A DNA stretch of 35,386 bases, taken from NCBI GenBank assembly GCA_015657675.1, contig JACDQI010000193.1:1-35386 (forward strand), written 5' to 3'. The notes beneath the pieces are model-generated. The model did no database searches and was not told where the DNA came from. It saw nothing but the letters and a program-made list of their open reading frames with translations. Source of the DNA: Devosia sp. Lineage in GTDB: Bacteria; Pseudomonadota; Alphaproteobacteria; Rhizobiales; Devosiaceae. The position numbers and the translations under genes are program-made. Below are positions 1 through 9,717 of this stretch, in pieces; positions within the stretch are counted from its first letter, which is position 1, and every line of letters begins with the position of its first letter.

Positions 1-520
1 CCCGCATCTGCCCGCGCAGCTTGGCGTCGAGGTTGGACAGCGGTTCGTCAAAGAGGAAGACGTCCGGGTGCCGCACGATGGCGCGGCCCATGGCGACGCG
101 CTGCCGCTGCCCGCCCGAGAGATGCTGCGGCAGCCGATCCATGTACGGCCCGAGCCCGAGAATCTCGGCTGCCTCGCCGACGCGCTTGGCGATCTCTTCT
201 TCCCCCTGCCCGGCGATCTTGAGACCGAAGCCGAGGTTTTCGCGCACCGTCATATGCGGGTAGAGCGCATAGGACTGGAACACCATCGAGATGTTGCGCG
301 AGCGCGGCGGCAGGGCGTTGACCACCCGATCGCCAATCCGGATCGTACCGCCCGAGATTTCCTCGAGCCCGGCAATCATGCGCAGCGTCGTCGACTTGCC
401 GCAGCCCGAAGGTCCTACCAGCACCACGAATTCGTTGTGCGCGACGTCGAGATCGATGCCGTGCACGATCTCGAGCTTGCCATAGCGCTTGACGACTTTT
501 TCCAGGCGAACTTCAGCCAT
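1..520 (-). CDS. ABC sugar importer ATPase, MalK/UgpC type (3' end outside window)
   Basis: Cytoplasmic ATP-hydrolysing subunit of a carbohydrate ABC importer. About 173 N-terminal residues are visible, starting [14 protein letters not shown]. Walker A ([10 protein letters not shown]), the Q-loop ([11 protein letters not shown]), the signature [10 protein letters not shown] and Walker B with [12 protein letters not shown] are all present and intact. The C-terminal TOBE/regulatory domain typical of MalK/UgpC lies beyond the window edge. It is the last visible gene of the operon that starts at 3712, with only 3 nt between it and the upstream permease stop. It is the only ABC ATPase in the window although there are three binding-protein/permease sets, so it may energise more than one of them, as MsmK or UgpC-type ATPases do (inference). 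Confidence 0.93.
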   Translation of the reverse strand, partial: MAEVRLEKVVKRYGKLEIVHGIDLDVAHNEFVVLVGPSGCGKSTTLRMIAGLEEISGGTIRIGDRVVNALPPRSRNISMVFQSYALYPHMTVRENLGFGLKIAGQGEEEIAKRVGEAAEILGLGPYMDRLPQHLSGGQRQRVAMGRAIVRHPDVFLFDEPLSNLDAKLRGQMR

Positions 521-523
521 GGC

Positions 524-1384
524 TTATCCTTTGACTCCACCGAACGTCAGTCCGGCGATGAGGTGCTTCTGCACGATGAAAGTGAGAATGAGCGCCGGGA
601 TGATGATCAGCACCGCCATGGCGCTCATTCCGGTCCAGTCGACGGTGAACTGCGCGGTAAAGTCCATCAGTCCCACCGGCATGGTCTTGCTCGCCGTCGT
701 GCGGGTGAGCTGGCTGGCCAGTGCGTACTCGTTCCATGAGGTGAGGAAAGCAAAGATCGCCGCCGAAGCAAGGCCCGAGCGGGCCAGCGGGAACTCGACC
801 TTCCAAAACGCCTGCCAGCGTGTGCAGCCATCGATCTGCGCGGCTTCCGAGAGGTCCGCGGGAATCTGCCGGAAGAACCCGTCGGTCAGCCAGATGGTGA
901 ATGGGATATTAATCGCCATATAGACGATGATCAGCCCGAAGCTGGTGTCGATGATCCCCAGCCGCGCCCAGATGATAAAGAGCGGCAGGCTGAGCGCCAC
1001 GCCGGGCACGGTGCGGCTCAGCATGAAGCCGAGGAACAGTGCCGCCTTGCCGCGGAAATGGAAGCGCGCAAACGCATAGCCCCCCATCATCCCGACGGCG
1101 ATCGCCACCACCGTCGAGGTGATCGAGATCACCAGCGAGTTGATGAAATAGTTGGCGACCGGCAGCCCCTGCTGGGTATCGAGCTGGCCAAAAATGCCAA
1201 GGAAATTATGCAGCGTCAGCTGCTGCGGAATCCACACCGCGGGCCGCGCCAGCACTTCGATATTGGGGCGGAACGCGGTGAGCACCACCCAGGCGCCCGG
1301 CACCACCAGGATCACCATGGCGATGAACACGCCCAGCCGGATCAGCCAGCGCTGCCATGGGCGTTCGATCGTGCCGGCGCTCAT
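524..1384 (-). CDS. Sugar ABC transporter permease, MalG type
   Basis: Inner-membrane permease of about 286 residues. The ATG at 1384 (MSAGTIERPWQRW) overlaps the stop of the upstream permease in an ATGA junction; a longer reading exists but would run deep into the neighbouring gene. A hydrophobic first segment (IAMVILVVPGAWVVL) is followed by the long periplasmic loop usual for MalG homologues and several further membrane helices. The cytoplasmic EAA loop that docks the ATPase is clear (SEAAQIDGCTRWQAFWKVEFP), and the protein ends in GVKG, close to the GG-K/E ends common in this family. Substrate is not readable from the sequence; the divergent IclR operon suggests a sugar or sugar derivative. 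Confidence 0.93.
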   Translation of the reverse strand: MSAGTIERPWQRWLIRLGVFIAMVILVVPGAWVVLTAFRPNIEVLARPAVWIPQQLTLHNFLGIFGQLDTQQGLPVANYFINSLVISITSTVVAIAVGMMGGYAFARFHFRGKAALFLGFMLSRTVPGVALSLPLFIIWARLGIIDTSFGLIIVYMAINIPFTIWLTDGFFRQIPADLSEAAQIDGCTRWQAFWKVEFPLARSGLASAAIFAFLTSWNEYALASQLTRTTASKTMPVGLMDFTAQFTVDWTGMSAMAVLIIIPALILTFIVQKHLIAGLTFGGVKG

Positions 1385-2283
1385 TGTGCGCCTCCCATGA
1401 AGGTCCGCGCTGCGATAAGCTTGCGGTAGAAATAGAAGGTGAAGACGATCGAAAGCAGGATCGAGATGTAGCCCATGGCGTTGGCCATCCCCATCTGGCT
1501 GTTGTTGTAGCCGGTCCGGGTCATCAGCGTCCAAAGCAGCTCGGTACGTCCGGCCGGCCCGCCATTGGTCATGATGCGGACCATGTCATAGGCACGCGCC
1601 ACGTCGAGCGAGCGGATGGTCATGGCGATGTAGACGAAGGGCATCAGGAACGGCAGCGTGATGTGCCGGAACACCTGGATCGGATTGCAGCCATCGACCT
1701 TGGCGGCCTCGATCGGCTCCTTGGGCAGCGCCATCAGTCCGGCGAGCAGCAGGATGGCAAAGACCGATGTCGACATCCAGATTTCCGCCAGCGCGATGGT
1801 AATTGGCGCCAGCGTGCCATCCACCAGCCAGGGGATCGGCGCGTCGATGATGCCCAGGTCAAAAAGCGCGTTGTTCACCAGCCCGACCGCGTCGTTGAAC
1901 AGGTACTTGAACTGGAAGCCGACCAGGATCGGCGAGAACATCATCGGGAACATCATGATGGTGCGTAGCGTGCGCTGGCCCCATGTGACCTTGTTGATCA
2001 GCAGCGCCAGCCCGAGCCCCAGCACCATCTCGAGATTGAGAACCACGGTGATGAAGACAATGGTGCGGCCAAAGGCCCACCAGAAGTCCTCATTGCCCAA
2101 CAGGCGCTGGTAATTGCGCAGGCCCACGAACTGGAACAGCGTCGCCGGCTTGGTGAGGTTGTAGCCGGTAAAGCTCGTCCAGAACGACACCAGCAGCGGC
2201 ACCAGCACGACGGCGAGGATCACCAGGATCGCCGGCAAGAGCAGCAGATAGGGGGTCGCGCGCGGCGATCGGAAAAAACTCAT
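1381..2283 (-). CDS. Sugar ABC transporter permease, MalF/UgpA type
   Basis: Inner-membrane permease of 300 residues, starting MSFFRSPRATPYLLLLP, with a first membrane helix at about residues 11-33 and about six helices in all. The EAA motif is EAAKVDGCNPIQVFRHITLP. It sits directly after the binding-protein gene, from which it is separated by 97 nt holding a strong hairpin, and it is translationally coupled to the MalG-type permease. The protein is of normal length for UgpA/MalF-like sugar permeases without the extra MalF periplasmic domain. Confidence 0.94.
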   Translation of the reverse strand: MSFFRSPRATPYLLLLPAILVILAVVLVPLLVSFWTSFTGYNLTKPATLFQFVGLRNYQRLLGNEDFWWAFGRTIVFITVVLNLEMVLGLGLALLINKVTWGQRTLRTIMMFPMMFSPILVGFQFKYLFNDAVGLVNNALFDLGIIDAPIPWLVDGTLAPITIALAEIWMSTSVFAILLLAGLMALPKEPIEAAKVDGCNPIQVFRHITLPFLMPFVYIAMTIRSLDVARAYDMVRIMTNGGPAGRTELLWTLMTRTGYNNSQMGMANAMGYISILLSIVFTFYFYRKLIAARTFMGGAQ

Positions 2284-2350
2284 CGCTGCTGAAAGTCCTG
2301 CGTGTCTGTCGAATGAAATGTCAGCTCGCCCACAAGGAGCGGACGGATGG

Positions 2351-2372
2351 CCGGCGCCCCGAGGGGCGCCGG
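2351..2372 (-). other. Intercistronic hairpin after binding-protein gene
   Basis: CCGGCGCCCC (2351-2360) and GGGGCGCCGG (2363-2372) form a perfect 10-bp inverted repeat with a 2-nt centre. It lies 8 nt beyond the binding-protein stop and before the first permease. No T-run follows on the minus strand. It is therefore more likely an mRNA-stabilising or attenuating stem that lets the binding protein be made in excess than a full terminator. That role is known for maltose-type operons and is inferred here. Confidence 0.6.
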
Positions 2373-2380
2373 TCAGAGGC

Positions 2381-3712
2381 TTACTGCAGCAGGCCCGCGT
2401 CCTGCATGATCACGGTCGCCTCGGCAACGGCACCGTCGAGCGCGTCCTGCGGTGTCTTTTCGCCAACAATGGCGGCCTGCACGGCCGGCCAGATGACGTT
2501 GGAGACTTCGATCCACTGGGCCACCAGCGGCGGCGTACGGGCTTCCGACAAGGAGGCTTCCCAGGCCGAGAACATCTCGACCATGAATTCCTTGTTATTG
2601 GCCTTGAACCATTCCTTGACCGCCGGATAGGTCGCCGTACGGGTCGGCAGATTGCCGGCCTGGGCTTCCATCATGGCGCTTTCGTCATTGGTCAGGAACA
2701 CCGCGAACGAGGCCGCTGCCGGCTTGTTGTCGCACTCCTGCGTCACCGAGAACGAATGCGAGCCAGACCAGCCGCCGCGCTTGCCCGAGGTGCCGACCGG
2801 CGCCGTGGCAAAGCCGAGTTCGCCGGCAATCTTGGAAGCCGACGGATCCGAGTAGAAGCCGGCAAAGCCCGGCCAGTCGAGATCGATCGCCAGCTGCCCG
2901 GCAGCCATCGCCTGGCCGATATCGTCCCAGGTGTAGTTGACGGTGCCGGCGGGAACCGCCTTGGCGTCATAGATGTCCTTGAACCACTGCACGGCCGCGA
3001 CACCGGCTTCCGAATTGAAGATCGGCTTCCAGTTTTCGTCGAAGATGTCGCCGCCATTGGCGCGCAGGATCTCCATGAACCGGCCCGACATGCCTTCGTC
3101 CTTGCCGGCAAAAGCGGTACCGTAAAGGTTCGGCGGATCGGCGAAGAAGATCACCTGCTGCTTGAACTCGTCGAAGGTCTTGGGCGGCGCCAGATCAGTG
3201 CCGAACTTTTCCTTGTAGGCGGCCTGCTTGGCCGGATCCTCATAGAGGCTCTTGCGATAGTAGAGGTTCGACACGTCCGTGACGCGTCGGCAGCTGCACC
3301 AGGCAGGCCAATCGACCATCGCCGAAGACAGCGTGCCCGGCACGTACTTGTCGAGTTCTTCCTGCGAGATGAATTCCTTCAGGTCGACATAGAGGTCGCC
3401 GTACTGCGGCGCAAAGCTGGTGTGGTTCGAACCCACGCACCACGTGATCGAGCCGGATGCGATGTCCTGCTTGATCTCGCGGTCGAGGTCGAAGTGATTC
3501 TTGGACGAGACGATCTCGACCTTGGCGCCGGTGAGCGCCTCCCACTCGGGAATGCGGGTGTAGAGCTTTTCGTACTGCGTGCCGCCGATCAGCTTCACCT
3601 TGAGCGTGTAGCCGTCGAACTTGCCGTAGTCGAAATCGGCAGCCAGAGCCGCCCCACCCAGACTGACGATGGCGCACGACGCGAGCAGCGTCCGCCACAG
3701 AGTTTTGTTCAT
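2381..3712 (-). CDS. Sugar ABC transporter substrate-binding protein (family 1)
   Basis: Periplasmic binding protein of 443 residues. The start at 3712 (MNKTLWRTLLASC) is preceded by GGAGGAG at good distance; an 18-residue longer reading lacks that site. The signal peptide runs to about ALAA before DFDYGKFDGY. The body has the family-1 hallmarks: an early ligand-lobe segment, NLYGTAFAGKDEG, a YTWDDIGQAMAAGQLAI stretch and the late GGWSGSHSFSV and FAVFLTNDE blocks. It is the first gene of the importer operon and is divergent from the IclR gene. Several cysteines in the mature protein (around WCVGS and CSCRR) are more than usual for this family. Substrate unknown. Confidence 0.93.
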   Translation of the reverse strand: MNKTLWRTLLASCAIVSLGGAALAADFDYGKFDGYTLKVKLIGGTQYEKLYTRIPEWEALTGAKVEIVSSKNHFDLDREIKQDIASGSITWCVGSNHTSFAPQYGDLYVDLKEFISQEELDKYVPGTLSSAMVDWPAWCSCRRVTDVSNLYYRKSLYEDPAKQAAYKEKFGTDLAPPKTFDEFKQQVIFFADPPNLYGTAFAGKDEGMSGRFMEILRANGGDIFDENWKPIFNSEAGVAAVQWFKDIYDAKAVPAGTVNYTWDDIGQAMAAGQLAIDLDWPGFAGFYSDPSASKIAGELGFATAPVGTSGKRGGWSGSHSFSVTQECDNKPAAASFAVFLTNDESAMMEAQAGNLPTRTATYPAVKEWFKANNKEFMVEMFSAWEASLSEARTPPLVAQWIEVSNVIWPAVQAAIVGEKTPQDALDGAVAEATVIMQDAGLLQ

Positions 3713-3731
3713 GATGTCTCCTCCAAGAGAG

Positions 3732-3780
3732 CTTTTCACGCGATAAGCCGTAAGGCCCTTGATCATCCATATGTGAAAAG
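3732..3780. promoter_or_regulatory. Divergent promoter region with split inverted repeat (candidate IclR operator)
   Basis: The 140-nt gap between the importer and IclR starts holds CTTTTCAC at 3732-3739 and its exact complement GTGAAAAG at 3773-3780. The centres are 41 bp apart, close to four helical turns, which would suit a multimeric regulator such as the IclR protein encoded next door. The left copy lies just upstream of the importer ribosome-binding site. The repeat is seen; its function is inferred. Confidence 0.35.
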
Positions 3781-3852
3781 TCTATTCGTAGGTAAGCATA
3801 GCGGAACGCAACCCGTCAACGGGGTTGGGCAACCGCTTGGGAGGAGGACTGC

Positions 3853-4626
3853 GTGACCAGCGTCGACGATCTCGACAAGTACCGTGCCCCTGCGCTCGAC
3901 AAAGGACTGGATATCCTCGAGCTTTTGGCGGCCACAGCGGAGGGGTTGAGCCAGGCCGAAATCGCCAAGTCGCTCGATCGCACGCCCAACGAAATCTACC
4001 GCATGCTCGACCGGCTGGTCCGCCGCGACTACGTCCGCCGCACCGCCGGCGACCGCTACGAGCTGACGCTGAAACTTTTCGAGCTGGCGCATATGGCGCC
4101 CCCGGTCGCCCGTCTTGTCGGCCAGGCGACACCCCTCCTCCGCACCTTTGCCCGCGACGCGCAGCAGGCGGTGCATCTCGTCATTTACGATCGCAACGTG
4201 CTGGTCGTCGTCGCCCAGGTGGATAGCCCCGGCTACTGGAACGTCTCGATCCGCGTTGGCTCGCGCATCGGCATGGTCAACACCGGTTCGGGCCACGTCT
4301 TCCTCGCCTTCGCTTCGGACGCCGAGCGTCAGTTGATGCTGGAGGACCCAGTGACGCGCCAACGCGAACTGCTCCCTGACGATCTCCAGGATCGGCTGAA
4401 GCTGGTTCGCGAGCGCGGCTACGAGAGCATGGCGAGCTTGCAGGTGGCCGGCGTGACCAACCTCTCGGTGCCGATATACGGCCCCAACGGCATGGTCATC
4501 GCGGCGCTGACCTGCCCCTATACGCAACGCCTCGATTCGCGCGACGCGCCCGACCGCGACCGCGTGCTCGACATGCTGCGAGCCACCGGCCGGCAAGTCT
4601 CCGACCAGCACCGCGTCGCCTCGTGA
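3853..4626 (+). CDS. IclR family transcriptional regulator
   Basis: Cytoplasmic DNA-binding regulator of 257 residues, normal IclR length. A GTG start at 3853 follows the strong site GGGAGGAGG. The N-terminal winged helix-turn-helix covers about residues 15-75 (LDKGLDILELLAA, LSQAEIAKSLDRTPNEIYRMLDRL, YVRRTAGDRYELT). The C-terminal IclR effector domain follows (VHLVIYDRNVLVVVAQV, VGSRIGMVNTGSGHVFLAF, VTNLSVPIYGPNGMVIAAL). Its stop overlaps a GTG of the next ORF, so it heads the catabolic operon and probably autoregulates. It is divergent from an ABC importer and likely controls both directions, with a pathway intermediate as effector (inference). Confidence 0.95.
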   Translation: MTSVDDLDKYRAPALDKGLDILELLAATAEGLSQAEIAKSLDRTPNEIYRMLDRLVRRDYVRRTAGDRYELTLKLFELAHMAPPVARLVGQATPLLRTFARDAQQAVHLVIYDRNVLVVVAQVDSPGYWNVSIRVGSRIGMVNTGSGHVFLAFASDAERQLMLEDPVTRQRELLPDDLQDRLKLVRERGYESMASLQVAGVTNLSVPIYGPNGMVIAALTCPYTQRLDSRDAPDRDRVLDMLRATGRQVSDQHRVAS

Positions 4627-4643
4627 CGGACCAGGAGCCCAAG

Positions 4644-5467
4644 ATGCGCATCGTCGATACCCACCTGCACCTGGTCTACAAGGACCGCTTCGCCTATCCC
4701 TGGCTCAGCGCCGCCCCGCCCCTCGACCAGCAATGGACCGCCGAGGATTACTTCGCGCAGGCTCGTGACCTCGGCATCGAGGCGGCTCTCCACATGGAAG
4801 TCGACGTCGCCGACGCCGATATGGAAGCCGAGACCCGCTTCATGTTGACCGTCCATCCCCGCGTCGTCGGTTCGATCGCACCCGGTCGCCCCGAGTCGGC
4901 GGACTTCCCCGCCTACCTCAAGCGCGTCGCCGCCATCCCCGGCGTGAAAGGCATCCGCCGCATCCTCCACACTTCGCCAGACGAACTGAGCGGCGCGCCG
5001 ACCTTCGTCGACAACATCAAGCGTATCGGCACCGCCGGTCTGCCCTTCGACCTCTGCGTCCTCGCCCGGCAACTGCCGGCCGGCACGCTGCTGGTCTCCC
5101 GCTGTCCCGATACGCAGTTCGTGCTCGACCATTGCGGCGTCCCCGATGTCGCCGGCAAAGGCCTCGATCCGTGGCGCGCGACATCGCCGCACTCGCGGCC
5201 AGACCCAATGTCGCCGCCAAGATCTCCGGCATTGTGGCCTACGCCAAGCCGGACTGGACGCTGGACGACCTGCGTCCCTTCGTCGAACACATCATCGCCT
5301 GCTTCGGCTGGGACCGCGTCGTCTGGGGTTCGGACCATCCGGTCTGCACGCTCACCGCCAATCTCGAACGCTGGGTCGCGGCGACCCGCGAGCTCGTTGC
5401 CGGTGCAAGCCAGGACGAGCAGTCAAAGCTCTTTCATCGCAACGCCGAACGCATCTACCAGCTCTAG
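4644..5467 (+). pseudogene. Amidohydrolase 2 family lactonase-like protein, frameshifted
   Basis: TIM-barrel amidohydrolase of the COG3618 type, which includes L-fucono- and L-rhamnono-lactone hydrolases. The metal motif DTHLHL is near the N-terminus, LDHCGVPD lies mid-protein, and SDHPVCTL near the C-terminus supplies the conserved Asp. ATG 4644 has AGGAG six bases upstream; a GTG at 4623 overlapping the IclR stop is an alternative. The reading frame breaks in a GCGCGC tract at about 5175-5180. The first half ends GKGLDPWR and the rest (RDIAALAARPNVAAK to NAERIYQL) continues in the -1 frame, so one base seems missing. Without a correction, the 5' frame runs on past the natural stop and becomes fused in frame with the mutarotase. 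Likely job: opening a sugar lactone made by the neighbouring dehydrogenases. An assembly error is the most likely cause of the break. Confidence 0.8.
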
Positions 5468-5477
5468 GGAGGAACCT

Positions 5478-5807
5478 ATGCAACGCTATGGATCGGTGAT
5501 CGGCCTCAGCGAAGAGGCAAAGACCGAGTACAAGCGCATTCACGCCGCCGTCTGGCCCGACGTGCTGGCCCAGATCGCTCGCTCGAACATCCGCAACTAC
5601 TCGATCTTTTTGAAAGAGCCGGAGAACCTGCTCTTCGCCTATTTCGAGTACCACGGCACCGACTACGCTGCCGACATGGCGGCCATGGCTGCAGACAAGC
5701 GCACCCAGGACTGGTGGGCCGTCTGCATGCCGATGCAGCGACCGCTCGAGACGCGCAAGGACGGCGAGTGGTGGGCGGACATGCCCGAAGTCTTCCATGT
5801 CGACTGA
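5478..5807 (+). CDS. L-rhamnose/L-fucose-type mutarotase
   Basis: Small cytoplasmic protein of 109 residues, the usual length for the RhaM/FucU-like DUF718 (PF05336) mutarotases that interconvert alpha and beta anomers of 6-deoxy sugars. ATG 5478 follows GGGAGGAA. Family landmarks are the YKRIHAAVWP segment (conserved Tyr and His), IRNYSIFLKEPENLLFAYFEY and [14 protein letters not shown]. It lies 10 nt after the amidohydrolase stop and overlaps the next gene by 11 nt, so it is in the operon. A paralogue with the same core motifs lies at 14184-14519. Exact sugar not determinable here. Confidence 0.92.
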   Translation: MQRYGSVIGLSEEAKTEYKRIHAAVWPDVLAQIARSNIRNYSIFLKEPENLLFAYFEYHGTDYAADMAAMAADKRTQDWWAVCMPMQRPLETRKDGEWWADMPEVFHVD

Positions 5808-6872
5808 GCCCCTGCCCCTCGACGTCGGCGGCCTGCGCCAGGCCTGGCCGCGCCCGTCGCGACCAAAACCCATCGTCGTCATCGGCAGCGGCGGCATCGT
5901 CAACGACGCGCACCTGCCGGCCTATCGGCTGGCCAACCTGCCGGTGGCTGGTGTCTACGATCTCGACCACGACAAGGCCCGTGCAGTGGCCGCAAAATGG
6001 GACACCCGCGCCTTCGAGACGCTGGAAGAAGCCATCGCCACGCCGGGCGCCGTCTACGACCTGGCTCTGCCTCCGGCCGCCCATCTCGACGTGTTGCCGA
6101 AGCTCCCCGACGACGCCGCTGTGCTCCTGCAAAAGCCCATGGGCCGCGACCTCGATGAAGCCAGCGCGATCCTGAATCTTTGCCGCGCCAAGCACCTTAC
6201 CGCCGCGGTCAACTTCCAGCTCCGCTTCTCGCCCATGCTGCTGGCCGTGGCCGATGCGCTGGAGCGCGGTTGGTTGGGTCGCTTGATCGACGTCGAGGTC
6301 CATCTCAACCTCGTCACGCCGTGGCACCTCTTCCCCTTCCTCAAGGGCATGCCGCGCGTCGAAATCGCCGTGCACTCGATCCACTATCTCGACACGCTGC
6401 GCGCCCTGCTCGGCAATCCGGTCGGCGTGCATGCGCGCACCATGGGCCACCCCTCGACGGATCTCGCACAGACCCGCACCTCGGCCATTTTCGATTTCGA
6501 GCCGGGCCAGCGGATCACGCTCTCGATCAACCACAACCACGATTTCGGCCGCCGCTTCCAGGACGCCAGCTTCCGCATCGAAGGCACCAAGGGCGCCGCC
6601 ATGCTCAAGCTTGGCCTCTTGCTCAATTACCCCGAAGGCGAGCCCGACGAACTCTGGATCACCAGCGGCGGCAGCGGCTGGACCCAGGTGCCTTTGTCGG
6701 GTCGCTGGTTCCCACATGCCTTCATCGGCACCATGAGCAATCTGCAGCGCTTTTCAGCCGGCGAGGACGCCCGACTCATGACCAGCGTCGAAGACGCCTG
6801 GCACACCATGGCCATGGCCGAAGCCGCCTTTGCCTCGGCGGCCCAGCCCGCCACTCCCGTGAGGACCACGCC

Positions 6873-6876
<4 letters not shown>
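5797..6876 (+). CDS. Gfo/Idh/MocA family oxidoreductase
   Basis: NAD(P)-dependent sugar or sugar-derivative dehydrogenase of 359 residues. The Rossmann dinucleotide loop GSGGIV is at about residues 30-35, after an N-terminal extension of about 20 residues. The usual EKP motif appears as QKPMG at about 112-116. The helix carrying the catalytic His reads [14 protein letters not shown] at about 193-206. The C-terminal half is the alpha/beta substrate domain typical of the family. It overlaps both neighbours (11 nt upstream, 4 nt downstream). Given the upstream lactonase and mutarotase it may oxidise the sugar C1 to a lactone (inference). The Glu-to-Gln change in EKP is a deviation to note; the Lys is kept. 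Confidence 0.93.
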
Positions 6877-7432
<556 letters not shown>

Positions 7433-7433
<1 letters not shown>

Positions 7434-8593
7434 TGCCCACGGACTCCGAGCTGCCGCTGACCGGCCTGGTCGTCGTCGACCTCTGCCAGTTCCTCTCTGG
7501 CCCCTATGCCACGCTGCGCCTGCAGGACCTTGGCGCGCGCGTCATCAAGATCGAGCGGCCCGATGGCGGCGATCTGAGCCGCCGGCTCTATCTCAGCGAC
7601 ACCGAGATCGGCGGCGACTCGACGCTCTTTCACGCCATCAACCGCTCCAAGGAAAGCCTGGCGCTCGATCTCAAGAACCCGGCCGACATTGCCGCTCTGA
7701 AGAGACTCCTCGGCCAGGCCGACGTCATGCTGCAGAACTTTCGTCCCGGCGTCATCGAGCGGCTTGGTCTCGACTATGAGGCAGTCAAAGCCATCAACCC
7801 GCGCCTCGTCTATGGCTCGATCACTGGCTATGGCAGCGAGGGCCCCTGGGTGCAGCGCCCCGGCCAGGATCTGCTGGCTCAAGCCCGCTCGGGCGTCATG
7901 TGGCTCAACGGCGATGACGACCAGGGGCCGGTACCGTTCGGTCTCGCCGTCGCAGACATGCTGGCCGGCGCTGCCATCGCCCAGGGCGTCCTCGCTTCGC
8001 TTGTCCGCCGCGGCGTCACCGGCAAAGGCGCGCATGTCGAGACCAGTCTGCTCGAAGTGCTCGTCGACTTCCAGTTCGAGGTGCTGACCACCCACCTCAA
8101 CGACGGCCGCCGCCCACCCAAGCGCGCCAACTTCCGCTCTGCCCACGCCTACCTCTCGGCCCCCTACGGCGTCTATCCGACAGCCGACGGCTACCTCGCC
8201 GTCGCCATGACCCCGCTCGGTGGACTTGCCGATCTACTCGGTCTCCCGGCGCTCGACACCTGGCGCAATGATCCGCGCAGCTGGTTCACCCATCGCGACG
8301 CCATCAAGCAGGTGATCGCCGCCCGCCTCGCCACCCAGCCGACCGCCCATTGGCTCGCCATCCTCGAGCCCGCCGACATCTGGTGCGCCAAGGTGCTAAC
8401 CTGGCCCGAGCTGCTGGAGAGCGAAGGTTTCAAGGCTCTCGACATGCTTCAGACCGTCACCCGCGAGGACGACGTTTCCATTACCACCACCCGCTCGCCC
8501 ATCCGCATCAACGGCCAACGCGCCCGCACGTCCCGGGCTGCACCACTGATCGGCGAGCAGAGCGCCCGCATCCGCGCGGAGTTCAACCTGTGA
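7433..8593 (+). CDS. CaiB/BaiF family CoA-transferase, first copy
   Basis: Class III CoA-transferase of 386 residues that moves CoA between carboxylic acids through an aspartyl-CoA thioester. Its start (TGATG junction) overlaps the upstream stop. Family blocks: VVDLCQFLSGPYATLRLQDLGA, VIKIERPDGGDLSR, NRSKESLALDLKNP, LQNFRPGVIERLGLDY, VYGSITGYGSEGPW and RPGQDLLAQARSG. Asp165 in LAVADMLAGA matches the catalytic Asp. The C-terminal region has the usual IRINGQRARTSRAAPLIGEQS ending. It is sandwiched between two MaoC hydratases, so an organic acid from the pathway is probably activated here and then hydrated. Substrates are not deducible. Confidence 0.94.
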
Positions 8594-9717
8594 CCACTCT
8601 CAAGGGCATGACCTGGAGCCATCCGCGCGGCTACGACCCGATGGTGGCGACCGCCAAAGCCTTCAAGCAAAAAACCGGCGTCGAAATCCTCTGGGACAAG
8701 CGCAGCCTGCAGGATTTTGAGACCTTCCCGGTCGAGGAACTGGCGCGCGCCTACGACCTCATCGTCATCGATCATCCCCATGTCGGCCAGATCACCGATG
8801 AAGGCTGCCTCACCCCGCTCGATGTGCCCGGCCGCGAGGTTGAGCGCGACGCGATGGCGCGCCACAGCGTCGGCCAGTCCTATCCCAGCTACAACTGGGC
8901 CGGCCGCCAATGGGCCTTCCCCATCGACGCTGCCACTCAAGTGATGGCCTATCGGCCCGACCTGCTGCCCACCCCACCACGCAGCTGGGACGAGGTCATC
9001 ACCCTCGCCCGCGCCGGCAAGGTGACGCTGCCGATGCGCCCGCCGCACGCCATGATGAGTTTTTTCACCCTGGCGGCCAATCTGGGCACGCCCTGCGCCA
9101 CTACTGGCCCCGGCGACCTGATCGCCCCCACTGATGGAGCCCGTGTCGTCGAACTGCTCCGCGCCGTCACTGACCAAATCGCGCCGGGCGACTTTGACAT
9201 CGACCCCATCGTTGCCTCCGAAACCCTCGCCGGCGACAACAGTCCCGTCTCGGTCATGCCGCTCGGCTACGGCTACCTAAGCTACGCGCTCGAGAACTTC
9301 CGGCCGCATCGCCTGAAGTTCACCAACATCCCGGTCGCCGGCACGCTCGGCCCGGTCGGCTCGGCTCTGGGCGGCACCGGTATCGCCGTCTCCGCCTTCT
9401 CAAAGCACCGCGACGCTGCCATCGACTACGCCTACTGGGTGGCGGGCGAAGAGATCCAGAAGACCCTCTACGCTGCCTCCGGAGGTCAGCCCGGCCATGG
9501 CCGCGCCTGGGAGGACGACGCCGTCAATGCGCCGGTCGCCAACTTCTACCGCGACACCCGCGCCACTCTCGAAGGCGCCTTCGTCCGGCCCCGCCACAAC
9601 GGCTACATGGCCTTCCAGGACGCCGCCTCGCAGCGCCTCAACGCCGGCCTCAAATCCGGCGAAGCGGCAACGAGCATCGTCGCCGCGCTCAACACCCTTT
9701 TCCGCGAGAGTTTCTGA
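8590..9717 (+). CDS. Solute-binding-protein-like protein without signal peptide
   Basis: Protein of 375 residues resembling family-1 ABC solute-binding proteins: an early [25 protein letters not shown] strand-helix unit, [18 protein letters not shown], the hinge area [30 protein letters not shown], and late [24 protein letters not shown]. The GTG start at 8590 overlaps the CaiB stop (GTGA). The mature-like fold begins within five residues, and no hydrophobic leader, lipobox or Tat motif is present. No ATG or GTG upstream adds one, because that sequence is coding for CaiB. As read it stays in the cytoplasm, lying between CoA-transferase and hydratase genes with no permease in the operon. It could be a ligand sensor, a carrier or a repurposed enzyme; the function is unknown. 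Confidence 0.85.
   Translation: MTTLKGMTWSHPRGYDPMVATAKAFKQKTGVEILWDKRSLQDFETFPVEELARAYDLIVIDHPHVGQITDEGCLTPLDVPGREVERDAMARHSVGQSYPSYNWAGRQWAFPIDAATQVMAYRPDLLPTPPRSWDEVITLARAGKVTLPMRPPHAMMSFFTLAANLGTPCATTGPGDLIAPTDGARVVELLRAVTDQIAPGDFDIDPIVASETLAGDNSPVSVMPLGYGYLSYALENFRPHRLKFTNIPVAGTLGPVGSALGGTGIAVSAFSKHRDAAIDYAYWVAGEEIQKTLYAASGGQPGHGRAWEDDAVNAPVANFYRDTRATLEGAFVRPRHNGYMAFQDAASQRLNAGLKSGEAATSIVAALNTLFRESF

Noticed and set aside
2318-3856. 512-codon plus-strand open frame
   Set aside because: It is antisense to the clear binding-protein gene. It is rich in Arg, His and Gly without domain motifs, a usual by-product of GC-rich coding DNA.
4623-5807. A genuine amidohydrolase-mutarotase fusion protein
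   Set aside because: Residues between the halves are Ser/Pro/Arg-rich out-of-frame text, while the neighbouring frame there carries conserved amidohydrolase sequence, a stop, a ribosome-binding site and the mutarotase ATG.
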